Source: Lachnospiraceae bacterium
GTDB lineage: Bacteria; Bacillota; Clostridia; Lachnospirales; Lachnospiraceae
Assembly: GCA_028689585.1 (NCBI GenBank)
Contig: JAQVCW010000013.1
Coordinates: forward strand, 38,154 to 102,153
Direction of reading: 5' to 3'
Length of the DNA: 64,000 bases
The notes beneath the pieces are model-generated. The model saw only the letters and a list, made by a program, of their open reading frames with translations, searched no databases and was not told the DNA's origin. The position numbers were made by a program, and so were the translations under genes. Below are positions 9,061 through 17,903 of the stretch, piece after piece. The first letter of the stretch is position 1. Each line of letters begins with the position of its first letter.

Positions 9061-9815
9061 AAAACGGCAATTTGATAGAGTGCACTAATGTATGCAAGGC
9101 ATTTGAGACACCAGAAGGAGAGTATCAGGTAGTAAAGGATTTTAATCTGGAAACCAGAGAAAATGAATTTCTTGTTCTATTTGGTCCTGGTCAGTGTGGA
9201 AAAACGACGATTATTAATATGATTGCAGGCTTTGAACGTGTCACCGGAGGAAGTATCAAATCGCAGGGAAAAGAAATCAGCAAGCCAGATCCAAGCAGAG
9301 GGGTGGTATTTCAGTCTACCGCATTATTTCCATGGATGACTACCATGGGAAATGTGGAATATGGTTTAAAAATGGCCGGTAATAAAAAAGCGGAAAGAGA
9401 AAAACGTGCACAGAAGTATATTGATCTTGTGGGGCTGCAGGGTTTTGAAAAGGCATTTCCGGTAAAACTTTCTGGTGGAATGAAACAGCGTGTGGGCATT
9501 GCCAGGGCATACTGCAATGAACCGGAGGTTATGTTGATGGATGAACCATTTGGCGCGCTGGATGCACAGACCAGATATCTGATGCAGGAAGAACTGCAGC
9601 GCATCTGGGAGGCGGAAAAGAGAACGGTTATTTTTGTTACAAATAATATTGAAGAAGCACTTTACCTGGCAGACCGTATTTTGGTGCTGACAAATTGCCC
9701 TGCAACGGTGAAAAAAGAATATGTCATTGATCTGCCAAGGCCAAGGAACCTGGTATCACCGGAATTTCTCGCTTTGCGAAAAGAGATTACGGGCATTATG
9801 GACAGCACATTATAG
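9033..9815 (+). CDS. ABC transporter ATP-binding protein, NitT/TauT (SsuB-like) type
   Basis: A 260-residue nucleotide-binding subunit with Walker A GPGQCGKTT, the ABC signature LSGGMKQRVGIARA, Walker B VMLMDEP and the D-loop GALD. The start lies inside the end of the permease gene (28-bp overlap). It energises uptake at the cytoplasmic face of the membrane. Confidence 0.9.
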   Translation: MSMEQERKLKNGNLIECTNVCKAFETPEGEYQVVKDFNLETRENEFLVLFGPGQCGKTTIINMIAGFERVTGGSIKSQGKEISKPDPSRGVVFQSTALFPWMTTMGNVEYGLKMAGNKKAEREKRAQKYIDLVGLQGFEKAFPVKLSGGMKQRVGIARAYCNEPEVMLMDEPFGALDAQTRYLMQEELQRIWEAEKRTVIFVTNNIEEALYLADRILVLTNCPATVKKEYVIDLPRPRNLVSPEFLALRKEITGIMDSTL

Positions 9816-9828
9816 GAGTGATCTGAGA

Positions 9829-10572
9829 ATGGAAGAAAAAATAAAAGTTAAGGTAAACCACCTTACAAAAAAATTTGGAGATCTGCTTGTATTGGATGAT
9901 ATGTCATTCAACGTGACAGACGGAGATCTTCTTTGCGTTGTTGGTCCTACCGGATGCGGCAAAACAACGTTTTTGAATAGTCTTACAAAGATTTATGATA
10001 TTACGGAAGGAGAAATATTGCTGAACGGTCAGCAGGTAAATCCTAAAAAACAGAATATTGCCTATATTTTTCAGGGCGATTCTACGATGCCATGGCTTAC
10101 TGTTGAGGAAAATGTCAGGTTTGGACTTGATATTAAGGGACTTCCGGAAACAAAGAAAAAAGAACAGGTTGAAAAATATCTGGAAATTGTCGGTCTGACA
10201 AAATACAAAAATTATTATCCGAAACAGCTTTCCGCCAGCATGCTCCAGCGAGTCAGTATTGCAAGAGCATTTGCGACAGAGCCGGAACTCCTTTTGATGG
10301 ATGAGCCCTATGGACAACTGGATATTGAACTTAGATTTAAACTGGAGGATGAACTGGTTAAATTATGGAAATTAACCAGAACTACTGTTTTATTTATTAC
10401 GCATAATATAGAAGAAGCAGTTTACCTTGGAAATAAAATAATGATATTAACAAATAAACCAACCACAGTAAAGAAAACAATCGTAAATGACTTGCCGCGT
10501 CCCAGAGATATAGCGGCACCGGAGTTTGTGAAACTCCGAAATCAGGTTACAGAACTGATTAAGTGGTGGTGA
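9829..10572 (+). CDS. ABC transporter ATP-binding protein with degenerate signature motif
   Basis: A 248-residue ATPase paired with the previous one. The ATG at 9829 follows a TAGGAGTG site; a longer frame from 9721 lies within the upstream gene and is not favoured. Walker A is GPTGCGKTT and Walker B LLLMDEP. The signature reads LSASMLQRVSIARA in place of LSGGM/Q, so one of the two ATP sites of a heterodimer may be weak, as in other asymmetric ABC systems. The asymmetry is visible; its effect is inferred. Confidence 0.87.
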   Translation: MEEKIKVKVNHLTKKFGDLLVLDDMSFNVTDGDLLCVVGPTGCGKTTFLNSLTKIYDITEGEILLNGQQVNPKKQNIAYIFQGDSTMPWLTVEENVRFGLDIKGLPETKKKEQVEKYLEIVGLTKYKNYYPKQLSASMLQRVSIARAFATEPELLLMDEPYGQLDIELRFKLEDELVKLWKLTRTTVLFITHNIEEAVYLGNKIMILTNKPTTVKKTIVNDLPRPRDIAAPEFVKLRNQVTELIKWW

Positions 10573-10589
10573 ACTATGAGGAGAACCGT

Positions 10590-12056
10590 ATGAGAGCAAT
10601 TACAATCATGTATGATTCATTGAATCGTCTTTTTTTACCATGCTATGGTGATGTAACTTCGATCATGCCAAATTTCGAGAGACTTGCACAGCATACAGTA
10701 GTATTTGATAAATTTTACGTGGGAAGTCTTCCCTGTATTCCGGCGCGGAGAGAGTTGCATACAGGACGTTATAATTTCCTGCATCGCTGCTGGGGACCAT
10801 TGGAACCGTTTGATGATTCTGCGGCAGCGGATTTGGGGCAACATGGAATATACAGCCATTGTGTGACGGATCATGCACACTATTGGCAGGAGGGGGGAAG
10901 TACCTACCATACAAAATTTTCCAGCTGCGAAATGATCCGCGGACAGGAGGGGGACTTCTGGAAAGGAAAAGTAAAAGGTTTTCAGGAGAATATTGATCTT
11001 CATCGTCAGGATAAAGTAAATCGTGAGTATATGAGTCCGGAAGAGAAGCATCCTCATGTGAAAACATGCAAAGCAGGACTGGAATTTCTGGGAAATAACT
11101 GGAAGGAGGATGACTGGTATCTTCATATAGAATACTTTGATCCTCACGAACCTTATTTTGTGCCGGATCAATATAAGAAATTATATACGGATCAGGAAAC
11201 ACCGTTTGATTGGCCGTTTTATGGAAAAACAGAGGAGAATTCGAAGGAAGTATCCGATGCAACTGTAAATTATCGGGCTGTGTTATCTATGATTGATTAT
11301 TATCTGGGTAAAATTTTAGATTTTATGGATGAGCATGATATGTGGAAAGATACGATGCTGATTGTAAATACGGATCATGGCTATATGCTCGGGGAGCATG
11401 GCTACTTTGGAAAGAATTATATGCCCTGCTATGAACAGATTGTTCATACTCCTTTTTTTATGTGGACACCGGAAACAGGCAGGAGAGGGGAGCGGTGCAG
11501 CGAACTTTGTCAGACCATTGATATCGCACCCACAATTTTAGATTACTTTGGAATCAAGCCGGATCCAAATATGAAAGGAAAATCACTTCTTCCGGTATTG
11601 GCAGAAAATAAAAAGATCCATGATTATATTTTGTTTGGCTATTTCGGAAAACATGTTAATATTACCAACGGGCGATATGTGTATATGCGCTGCGGAAGAA
11701 AAACCGAAGGTGTTCTGAATAACTATACTGTAGTGCCGCTTCATATGTTTGAACCGTTTTCTACAGAAGAGCTGGTTAAGACAGAACGAAAATTATCGGA
11801 GGAATTTGATTTTACAAAAGGAGTTCCGGTAATGAAAATTCCGGCTTCCGGAGACACATCCCCTGATAATTCCTGTTATCAGTATGAGGAACATTTAAAG
11901 TACGGAGATTTACTGTTTGACATTGAAACAGATCCGGAACAAAAAAATCCCTTCCGCAATGTTGAACTGGAGATGAAAATGCTGAAAGAAATGAAGCGGC
12001 TTTTAGAAGATAATTGTGCACCGCAGGAATTATATGAAAGAATAGGATTAAATTAA
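10590..12056 (+). CDS. Sulfatase, formylglycine-dependent (Cys type), cytosolic
   Basis: A 488-residue alkaline-phosphatase-superfamily sulfatase. The motif CIPARRELHTGR matches the C-x-P-x-R...TGR sulfatase signature, where the cysteine is converted to formylglycine. Metal and active-site motifs follow (NTDHGYMLGEHG). ATG 10590 is preferred because GAGGAG lies 6 nt upstream; a start at 10563 would overlap the ATPase. No signal peptide is present, so it acts on imported substrate. The sulfated substrate is unknown; related enzymes include phosphonate/phosphate monoesterases, a possible alternative. Confidence 0.87.
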   Translation: MRAITIMYDSLNRLFLPCYGDVTSIMPNFERLAQHTVVFDKFYVGSLPCIPARRELHTGRYNFLHRCWGPLEPFDDSAAADLGQHGIYSHCVTDHAHYWQEGGSTYHTKFSSCEMIRGQEGDFWKGKVKGFQENIDLHRQDKVNREYMSPEEKHPHVKTCKAGLEFLGNNWKEDDWYLHIEYFDPHEPYFVPDQYKKLYTDQETPFDWPFYGKTEENSKEVSDATVNYRAVLSMIDYYLGKILDFMDEHDMWKDTMLIVNTDHGYMLGEHGYFGKNYMPCYEQIVHTPFFMWTPETGRRGERCSELCQTIDIAPTILDYFGIKPDPNMKGKSLLPVLAENKKIHDYILFGYFGKHVNITNGRYVYMRCGRKTEGVLNNYTVVPLHMFEPFSTEELVKTERKLSEEFDFTKGVPVMKIPASGDTSPDNSCYQYEEHLKYGDLLFDIETDPEQKNPFRNVELEMKMLKEMKRLLEDNCAPQELYERIGLN

Positions 12057-12077
12057 GAAATTAAGGGAGATGAAAAC

Positions 12078-13559
12078 ATGGCAGACAAACCATTAAATAT
12101 TGTATGGTTTTGTACGGATCAGCAGCGCTGGGATACAATTGGCGCTCTTGGAAATTCTTATATAAATACACCCAATATTGACAGATTCATAAAAGAAGGG
12201 GTTGCATTTACAAGAGCGTACACTCAGGCTCCGGTATGTACACCCAGTCGTTCCTGTTTTTTGACAGGGCGTTATCCTAAAACAACAAAGGCATTTTATA
12301 ATGGAAATGATAATTATTCAAAAGACGAAAAACTGGTTACAAAATTACTGGCAGAAAATGGATTTGTGTGTGGTCTTTCCGGAAAATTACATTTAACGTC
12401 GGCACAGGGAAGAATGGAAAATCGCACGGAGGATGGCTATTCCTATATGAAATGGAGTGAGCACCCCAATGATGACTGGCTAAATGGAGAGAATGACTAC
12501 CAGAACTGGCTGAAGGAAAAGGGACTGAACTGGGCCGATATTTATGGTGGAAAATATACAAGTATGGCAACCTGGCCGCCAACCCCTAATCCCAATTTCA
12601 CAGGAAAAACAGTTGGTGTCCCTGCAGAGTATCATCAGACAACTTGGTGTGTGGAAAAAGCAATCGAATTTATTGAAGAAAATAAAAATGAGAAACATCC
12701 ATGGCTGATCAGTTTGAACCCATATGATCCACATCCGCCGCTGGATCCGCCGCAGGAATATAAAGACCGGTTAAAAGTGGAAGACATGCCATTGCCTTTG
12801 TGGAAAGAAGGGGAGCTGGATAAGAAGCCTCCTCATCAGCAAAAGGACTTTTATCAGGGTGGGCAGGATGGACAGGCAGAGCCGTTTCCGGAATTAAGTG
12901 AATATGAAAAGCGTGAGCATTTCAGAGATTATTATGCAGAGATTGAACTTGTGGATGATCAGTTTGGCCGTTTACTGGAATATCTGGATGAAAATGGATT
13001 ACGGGAGAGCACAGTTGTTATATATATGAGTGATCATGGAGAAATGAATGGTGACCACGGTCTGTATTGGAAGGGAGCATATTTTTATGAGGCATTAACC
13101 CATATCCCACTGATTATTTCATGCCCTTCCAAAATATTGAAAAATGTAAAATCAAATGCTTTGGTAGAACTGGTGGATATTGCTCCGACGCTGATGGAAC
13201 TGGCAGGCCTGGAAGTGCCATGCTTCATGCAGGGAAAAAGCCTGGTTCCCATTTTAACCGGGCAGGCAGATAAAGATTATCATAAAGATTCTGTATATTC
13301 GGAATTTTACCATTGTTTAAAAGGAACACATGAAGATATCTTTGCTACAATGTATTTCGATGGAAAATATAAGATTGTAAATTATCATGGCAAAGAGTTT
13401 GGAGAACTGTATAATTTGGAGCAGGATCCAAATGAGTTTGAAAATCTATGGGATAAAGCGGAATATCAGAAGTTAAAATGTGAATTGACCAAAAAAAATT
13501 TTGACAGTGCAATATTGAAAAATATGGATTTTTCAATGCGCTTGATTAATGAATACTAA
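12078..13559 (+). CDS. Sulfatase, formylglycine-dependent (Cys type), cytosolic
   Basis: A 493-residue sulfatase beginning with the metal-binding segment FCTDQQRWDTIG, followed by the maturation signature CTPSRSCFLTGR and MSDHGEMNGDHG. It starts 21 bp after the first sulfatase and also lacks a signal peptide. The two enzymes differ substantially, so they may cut different positions or successive sulfates of the same imported molecule. Confidence 0.9.
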   Translation: MADKPLNIVWFCTDQQRWDTIGALGNSYINTPNIDRFIKEGVAFTRAYTQAPVCTPSRSCFLTGRYPKTTKAFYNGNDNYSKDEKLVTKLLAENGFVCGLSGKLHLTSAQGRMENRTEDGYSYMKWSEHPNDDWLNGENDYQNWLKEKGLNWADIYGGKYTSMATWPPTPNPNFTGKTVGVPAEYHQTTWCVEKAIEFIEENKNEKHPWLISLNPYDPHPPLDPPQEYKDRLKVEDMPLPLWKEGELDKKPPHQQKDFYQGGQDGQAEPFPELSEYEKREHFRDYYAEIELVDDQFGRLLEYLDENGLRESTVVIYMSDHGEMNGDHGLYWKGAYFYEALTHIPLIISCPSKILKNVKSNALVELVDIAPTLMELAGLEVPCFMQGKSLVPILTGQADKDYHKDSVYSEFYHCLKGTHEDIFATMYFDGKYKIVNYHGKEFGELYNLEQDPNEFENLWDKAEYQKLKCELTKKNFDSAILKNMDFSMRLINEY

Positions 13560-13617
13560 AAACTGACTGGCAAAAGAATTTTATTTCCAGAGCCTGCAGC
13601 GCTTTCATTACAGTCTC

Positions 13618-13660
13618 AGAATATACTTTCTATTTTACCTGTAATAGTGTATTCTTTTTA
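13618..13660 (+). other. A/T-rich hairpin before the maturase gene
   Basis: AGAATATAC and GTATTCT can pair around a ~20-nt loop and a T-rich run follows. It could act as a weak terminator or attenuator that lowers maturase expression relative to the sulfatases. Confidence 0.4.
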
Positions 13661-13688
13661 TAAAATGATAATACAAGGGGAAAGAACC

Positions 13689-14792
13689 ATGCCGCCAATC
13701 AGCACACTAATTAAACCGGCTTCCGGTAACTGCAATATGACCTGCGATTACTGTTTTTACTGTGACGAGCAGAGCAAACGTCAACAGGCATCCTATGGAA
13801 TGATGAGTGAGGAAACGTTGGAAAATCTGCTTCGGAAGATAATATACCGGGCGGAGGGAAGCTGCAGCATTGCGTTTCAGGGCGGAGAGCCCACTCTTTG
13901 CGGATTGAATTTTTATAAAAAGGCTGTAGCTCTGGTACAGCAGTATAATCATGAAAAACAGCTTCAAATCAGCTATGCATTTCAGACAAATGGAACAAAT
14001 ATCACAGAAGAGTGGTGCCGTTTTTTCAAACAGAATAATTTTCTTGTGGGTATTTCATTGGATGGAACCTGGAAAACACATGATAAATACCGGCATTTTC
14101 GCTCAGGAGAAGGGACCTTTGACCGAGTGCTGGAAACCTGTAAAATGCTGGATACATATCAGATACCCTATAATATTCTTACTGTTGTAAATGCTGCGAC
14201 TGCCAGAGAGGTAAGGCAGATTTATAAATTTTATCATAAGAAAGGTTTTGATTATCAGCAGTATATTCCATGCCTGGATCCTGTGTTTGAAGAACAGGGG
14301 CAGATGCCATATTCGCTGAGTCCAAAGGCATATGGCACATTTTTGGTGGAATTGTTTCAACTGTGGCACGAGGACTATAAAAATGGTCATGAAGTCTTTA
14401 TCCGGCAGTTTGACAATTATGCCGGCATTTTGAAAGGATATCTGCCGGAGGCATGCGATCAAAGAGGATGCTGTGGAATTCAGTATGTGATTGAAGCGGA
14501 TGGCAGTGTTTACCCTTGTGACTTTTATGTACTGGATCCTTATTATCTTGGAAATATAAACAGAAGCTCCCTGCAGGAAATGGACGAAAAAAGGCAGGAG
14601 CTTGGCTTCCTGGAAGAATCGTTTAAATTATCGGAGAAATGCCGGCAGTGTCCTTATCTGGGGCTTTGCAGAAATGGCTGCCAGAGAAATCGGATAAAGT
14701 GTTCCGATGGTACGTATCAGAACTATTTTTGTGAAAGCTATCAGATGTTTTTTGAATCATGCATGGAGCAATTGAAAGAATTGGCCAGATAG
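13689..14792 (+). CDS. Anaerobic sulfatase-maturating enzyme (radical SAM, SPASM)
   Basis: A 367-residue enzyme that oxidises the sulfatase cysteine to formylglycine without oxygen. CNMTCDYC near residue 15 gives the radical-SAM CxxxCxxC cluster; the C-terminal third (CCGIQYVIEADGSVYPCDFY and CRQCPYLGLCRNGC) carries the SPASM cysteines for two auxiliary clusters. ATG 13689 (MPPISTLIKPASGNCN) is the family's normal start and is preceded by AAGGGGAAAG. Its location after two Cys-type sulfatases makes the assignment strong. Confidence 0.93.
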   Translation: MPPISTLIKPASGNCNMTCDYCFYCDEQSKRQQASYGMMSEETLENLLRKIIYRAEGSCSIAFQGGEPTLCGLNFYKKAVALVQQYNHEKQLQISYAFQTNGTNITEEWCRFFKQNNFLVGISLDGTWKTHDKYRHFRSGEGTFDRVLETCKMLDTYQIPYNILTVVNAATAREVRQIYKFYHKKGFDYQQYIPCLDPVFEEQGQMPYSLSPKAYGTFLVELFQLWHEDYKNGHEVFIRQFDNYAGILKGYLPEACDQRGCCGIQYVIEADGSVYPCDFYVLDPYYLGNINRSSLQEMDEKRQELGFLEESFKLSEKCRQCPYLGLCRNGCQRNRIKCSDGTYQNYFCESYQMFFESCMEQLKELAR

Positions 14793-14850
14793 AGCCTCCG
14801 GCAGATTGCAGAGGCGTGCAGAGCATGTCATGCGGAGCATGACGGGCCTC

Positions 14851-14877
14851 GCAGCAAGAACGCAGAGGCATTTTTGC
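14851..14877 (+). repeat. Family E short hairpin
   Basis: AAGAACGC-AGAG-GCATTTTT, preceded by GCAGC; a copy of the dispersed 8-bp-stem repeat with two stem mismatches. Confidence 0.6.
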
Positions 14878-14935
14878 TTACCGGTTTATGGAGAGGGCTG
14901 CTGCAGAGAGATGAGGAGCGGAATTCTTCATCCAT

Positions 14936-15018
14936 GTACGGCGTTGCCTGTTCAGACATCTTCTGTTTTCGGATTTAATGTCTGCCAATGGAGGGTGCCT
15001 GAACAGGCAATGATGTAC
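14936..15018. repeat. Inverted repeat
   Basis: TGCCTGTTCAG (14945-14955) pairs perfectly with CTGAACAGGCA (14999-15009), with further GTAC/GTAC ends. It is not recognisably one of families A-E. Confidence 0.6.
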
Positions 15019-15199
15019 AGTTGGATTGAGAAGTTTTGCCCTTGCTTTTCTGCAGCAGCCTTTTTTGCGATAGCAAAAAATTATACAGTATTTTATATAA
15101 ATTGTACTGTTTTAACTTGTAAATTCAAGTATAATAGTCATTAGTGCCACTGGCGCTCAGCAATACAGCAGGAACGTGGGGGAGCTCTTGAACATTAAA

Positions 15200-15224
15200 G
15201 CAAGAACGCCCCTGCGTTCTTGAA
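15200..15224 (+). repeat. Family E short hairpin, variant loop
   Basis: AAGAACGC-CCCT-GCGTTCTT: the 8-bp stem is perfect while the tetraloop changes from AGAG to CCCT. It lies just upstream of the binding-protein gene. Confidence 0.65.
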
Positions 15225-15247
15225 CCACAATCAAAATGAGGGAATAT

Positions 15248-16240
15248 ATGAACAGAAAATGGCTTCTTCGGGCGGCAGCGGCAATCGTGCTGTCGGGTGT
15301 TTTACTATTTTTTATTTCAGATAGCTGGGACAGGGAGATACGGGAGGATAAAAAGGTGCTGGCGGTCAGTACCATCGGCCCGACTCATGACTGGGCGGCA
15401 GATGTGATGAAATATGCGAAAGAGGAACTAGAGAAGGTAGGGCAGGAGGAGAACTGGGAGACGATGTGTGTGGCGGCGGAGGATTCTTATGAGCAGTCCC
15501 AGCAGATCGTAGAACTGGTAAAGCAGCAGGTTGACTGCATTGTGATGCTGCCCATGGACGGAGCTTCTCTGAAGACAGCGGCGGTCACGGTGCAGAGTGC
15601 GGGGATTCCACTGGTGAATTTTGACCGTGAGATTCCGGAATTTGCGCCGACTGCTACGATAAAGGGAGATAATCGTGGAATCGGGGTGGAGACGGCCAGG
15701 TATTTTAACAATTATTTTCCACAGGGTACCACCGTGCTGGAACTGATGGGGGATACCTCTACGGTGCCGTTTCAGCGAACGGATGGATATGACAGTACGA
15801 TCAATGAAAATTTTACAAAAATCCAGGTGGGATATACGGAGTGGCAGAGAGAATATACGAAGCAGTTGTTCACCCAGTGGATCAGCCAGCAGGATGCCGG
15901 GGTGCTGGCTTCGGTGGGAGCGGTTTTTACCCATGATGATGAAATTGCCCTTGGGGTTCTGGATGTTTTGGATGAGCTGGATCAGCAGGGAAAGCGGGAT
16001 GAACTGTTTCCGGAATTGAAGGTGATTGCAGGCTCTTCCAGTTCACAAAAGATGTATCAGAGGATTGAAAAAGAGACAAAATACGATCTTTTTTCCATGA
16101 CATATGAATCTAAAATGATGAAAACGGCGGTTCGGACAGGAGCACAGATTCTGAACGGAGACGGCTACGAAGAAATGAAAATTATTTCCACGGTCATGGT
16201 AAATAAGAGCAACGTGGCTTCTTATCTGGAAGAAGGATAA
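15248..16240 (+). CDS. Membrane-anchored periplasmic-binding-type sugar sensor protein
   Basis: A 330-residue protein with an uncleaved-looking N-terminal hydrophobic helix (LLRAAAAIVLSGVLLFFI) and a type-I periplasmic-binding fold of the ribose/galactose class. It resembles the secreted binding protein at 21548 (shared IKGDN-GIG-ETA and THDDEIA motifs). ATG 15248 is 5 nt after GAGGG and preferred over ATG 15236. It is followed by YesN- and YesM-type genes, the same order as known XylFII-LytS-YesN sugar-sensing systems, so it is likely the ligand-binding co-receptor of the kinase. Confidence 0.83.
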   Translation: MNRKWLLRAAAAIVLSGVLLFFISDSWDREIREDKKVLAVSTIGPTHDWAADVMKYAKEELEKVGQEENWETMCVAAEDSYEQSQQIVELVKQQVDCIVMLPMDGASLKTAAVTVQSAGIPLVNFDREIPEFAPTATIKGDNRGIGVETARYFNNYFPQGTTVLELMGDTSTVPFQRTDGYDSTINENFTKIQVGYTEWQREYTKQLFTQWISQQDAGVLASVGAVFTHDDEIALGVLDVLDELDQQGKRDELFPELKVIAGSSSSQKMYQRIEKETKYDLFSMTYESKMMKTAVRTGAQILNGDGYEEMKIISTVMVNKSNVASYLEEG

Positions 16241-16304
16241 AACCTCCGCTTCTGACAGGCGGCGGATTAGCCGGAGCGTTATGACGGGGAAAGAGGGGAC
16301 AGAT

Positions 16305-17900
16305 ATGGGCAGAAGATATCAACTGGTAGTTGCTGATGACGAGGCAACGATCCGGAAGGGAATGTGCAATTATATTGACTGGGAAAAGATGGGGTTTTCG
16401 GTGGCGGCGGATTTTGAAGATGGAAAAGAAACCATTGAGTATATCAGCACCCATAAGGTGGATGTGGTATTTACAGATATTCAGATGGCGGAAATCACAG
16501 GTCTGCAGGTGGCCCGCTATATTCATGAAAATCAGCTTCCGGTCAGAGTTGTTATTTTAAGCGGTTATAAAGAATTTGAATATGCAAAGGATGCGATCCG
16601 TTTCGGAGTGACCGAATACATACTAAAACCAATTCACATGGAGGAGATCGAACGCGCCTTTTCCAAGATAAAAGAAGAACTGGATGAGCAGGAGCGGCAG
16701 CAGGCGAAGCAAAAAAGCAGGCAGCAGGATTATGAAGATCTGCTGCCCTGGCTCCAGGAGCAGTTTTGGATGAATGTACTTCTGGGAGGACTGCACAATA
16801 AAAACAGCATCATGGAGAAAAAGAATCTTCTGTCCATTCAGTTTAATACGAAAACGCCCTGCGGTGTTATCACAGTAAATCTTCAGATGGAAGAGGATGC
16901 GAATCAACAGTATTATCTGCAAAAAGACCACCGCTATAATCTGTTAAATAATATTTTTTCGGAAGAAAACTGCAGGATCGATTTTCATCCGGTCTATCTG
17001 TCCCAGGAGGTATTAAAGACCGTGGTCACCACCAGGGAGGAGATGGAGCTTGAAGACTTCTGTATTTTGCTGGAGCAGTGGCTGGTGAAAAAGAAGAATG
17101 AGGTAGAGGCGGTTTTGCGGCTGAAGCTGGAAATGAGCATGGAAGGGGCATATCAGGATTTCTTCGAACTGGCAGAACACTATGGTTCCATGCAGATGTA
17201 TGCTGAAAAAGACGAAAGCAGTCACAGAAAATATTCGTTAAAGCCAGAGGATCAGAACCGGCTTCGCCAGAAATATCAACTGATGATGGATACCATCAAT
17301 GACGGAGATTTTGAGCTTCTGAACAGTCAGATGGGGAATCTTCTGTTTGAATTCCGCAATCTGCCGCTGGAAGAAGTAAAGGAGCTTCTTTTGGATATAT
17401 TTTCCATGTTTCAGCAGAAATTGATGAAAATGAGCCAGGAGTTGTGGACGGAGGCAAAGGAAACCATCGCCTATTCCAGAATTCTGGAGGCTCAGAATTC
17501 AAAGGAACTAAAAAAAATCTGTTCGGAGTTTCTGCAGATTTTAATGGAGCTTGTGAAAAAAAGACAGGACGATGTGTCAAAGAATATTATTGATAAGGTG
17601 ACCAATTACGTAAAACAGCATTATCAGGAAGAGATTTCCCTGGATCTTCTGGCGGAAAAATATTATCTGAATTCCTCCTATCTATGCCGTTTATTTAAAA
17701 GAAACACTGGTGTCGGGCTTACGGATTATATGATCGAGCTTCGAATGGAAAAAGCAAAGGAGCTGCTGCTCCTGGGAAAGTATAAGATCTATGAGGTGAG
17801 CCAGATGGTAGGATACCGGAGTGATAAATATTTCTTCCGGGTATTTAAACAGTATACGGGACAGGCACCCACAGAGTTTCTTAGAAGTAATCTGGAGTAG
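16305..17900 (+). CDS. Response regulator, YesN-type (receiver plus AraC helix-turn-helix)
   Basis: A 531-residue regulator. The receiver domain (about 1-120) has the acidic pair DDE, the phospho-acceptor aspartate in VVFTDIQM and lysine in YILKPIH. A long middle region follows, then two AraC-type helix-turn-helix motifs at the C-terminus (SSYLCRLFKRNTGVGLTDYM and VGYRSDKYFFRVFKQYTG). The start ATG 16305 follows AGAGGGG. It is transcribed with the kinase gene 3 nt downstream. The TACGAAA repeats at 21344-21388 are candidate binding sites. Confidence 0.9.
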   Translation: MGRRYQLVVADDEATIRKGMCNYIDWEKMGFSVAADFEDGKETIEYISTHKVDVVFTDIQMAEITGLQVARYIHENQLPVRVVILSGYKEFEYAKDAIRFGVTEYILKPIHMEEIERAFSKIKEELDEQERQQAKQKSRQQDYEDLLPWLQEQFWMNVLLGGLHNKNSIMEKKNLLSIQFNTKTPCGVITVNLQMEEDANQQYYLQKDHRYNLLNNIFSEENCRIDFHPVYLSQEVLKTVVTTREEMELEDFCILLEQWLVKKKNEVEAVLRLKLEMSMEGAYQDFFELAEHYGSMQMYAEKDESSHRKYSLKPEDQNRLRQKYQLMMDTINDGDFELLNSQMGNLLFEFRNLPLEEVKELLLDIFSMFQQKLMKMSQELWTEAKETIAYSRILEAQNSKELKKICSEFLQILMELVKKRQDDVSKNIIDKVTNYVKQHYQEEISLDLLAEKYYLNSSYLCRLFKRNTGVGLTDYMIELRMEKAKELLLLGKYKIYEVSQMVGYRSDKYFFRVFKQYTGQAPTEFLRSNLE

Positions 17901-17903
17901 CTT

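Larger units (their letters stand above)
14793..15247. other. Repeat-rich intergenic region
   Basis: No credible gene is seen. It holds two family E hairpins, a long inverted repeat (14936-15018), a GCCTCC...GGAGGC-like small hairpin near 14795 and a -10-like TATAAT at 15130-15135 with a poor -35, the likely promoter of the sugar-sensing cluster. Confidence 0.6.

Noticed and set aside
14806..15144. 112-codon frame after the maturase gene
   Set aside because: It runs through a family E hairpin and an inverted repeat, has no ribosome-binding site and no recognisable protein pattern.
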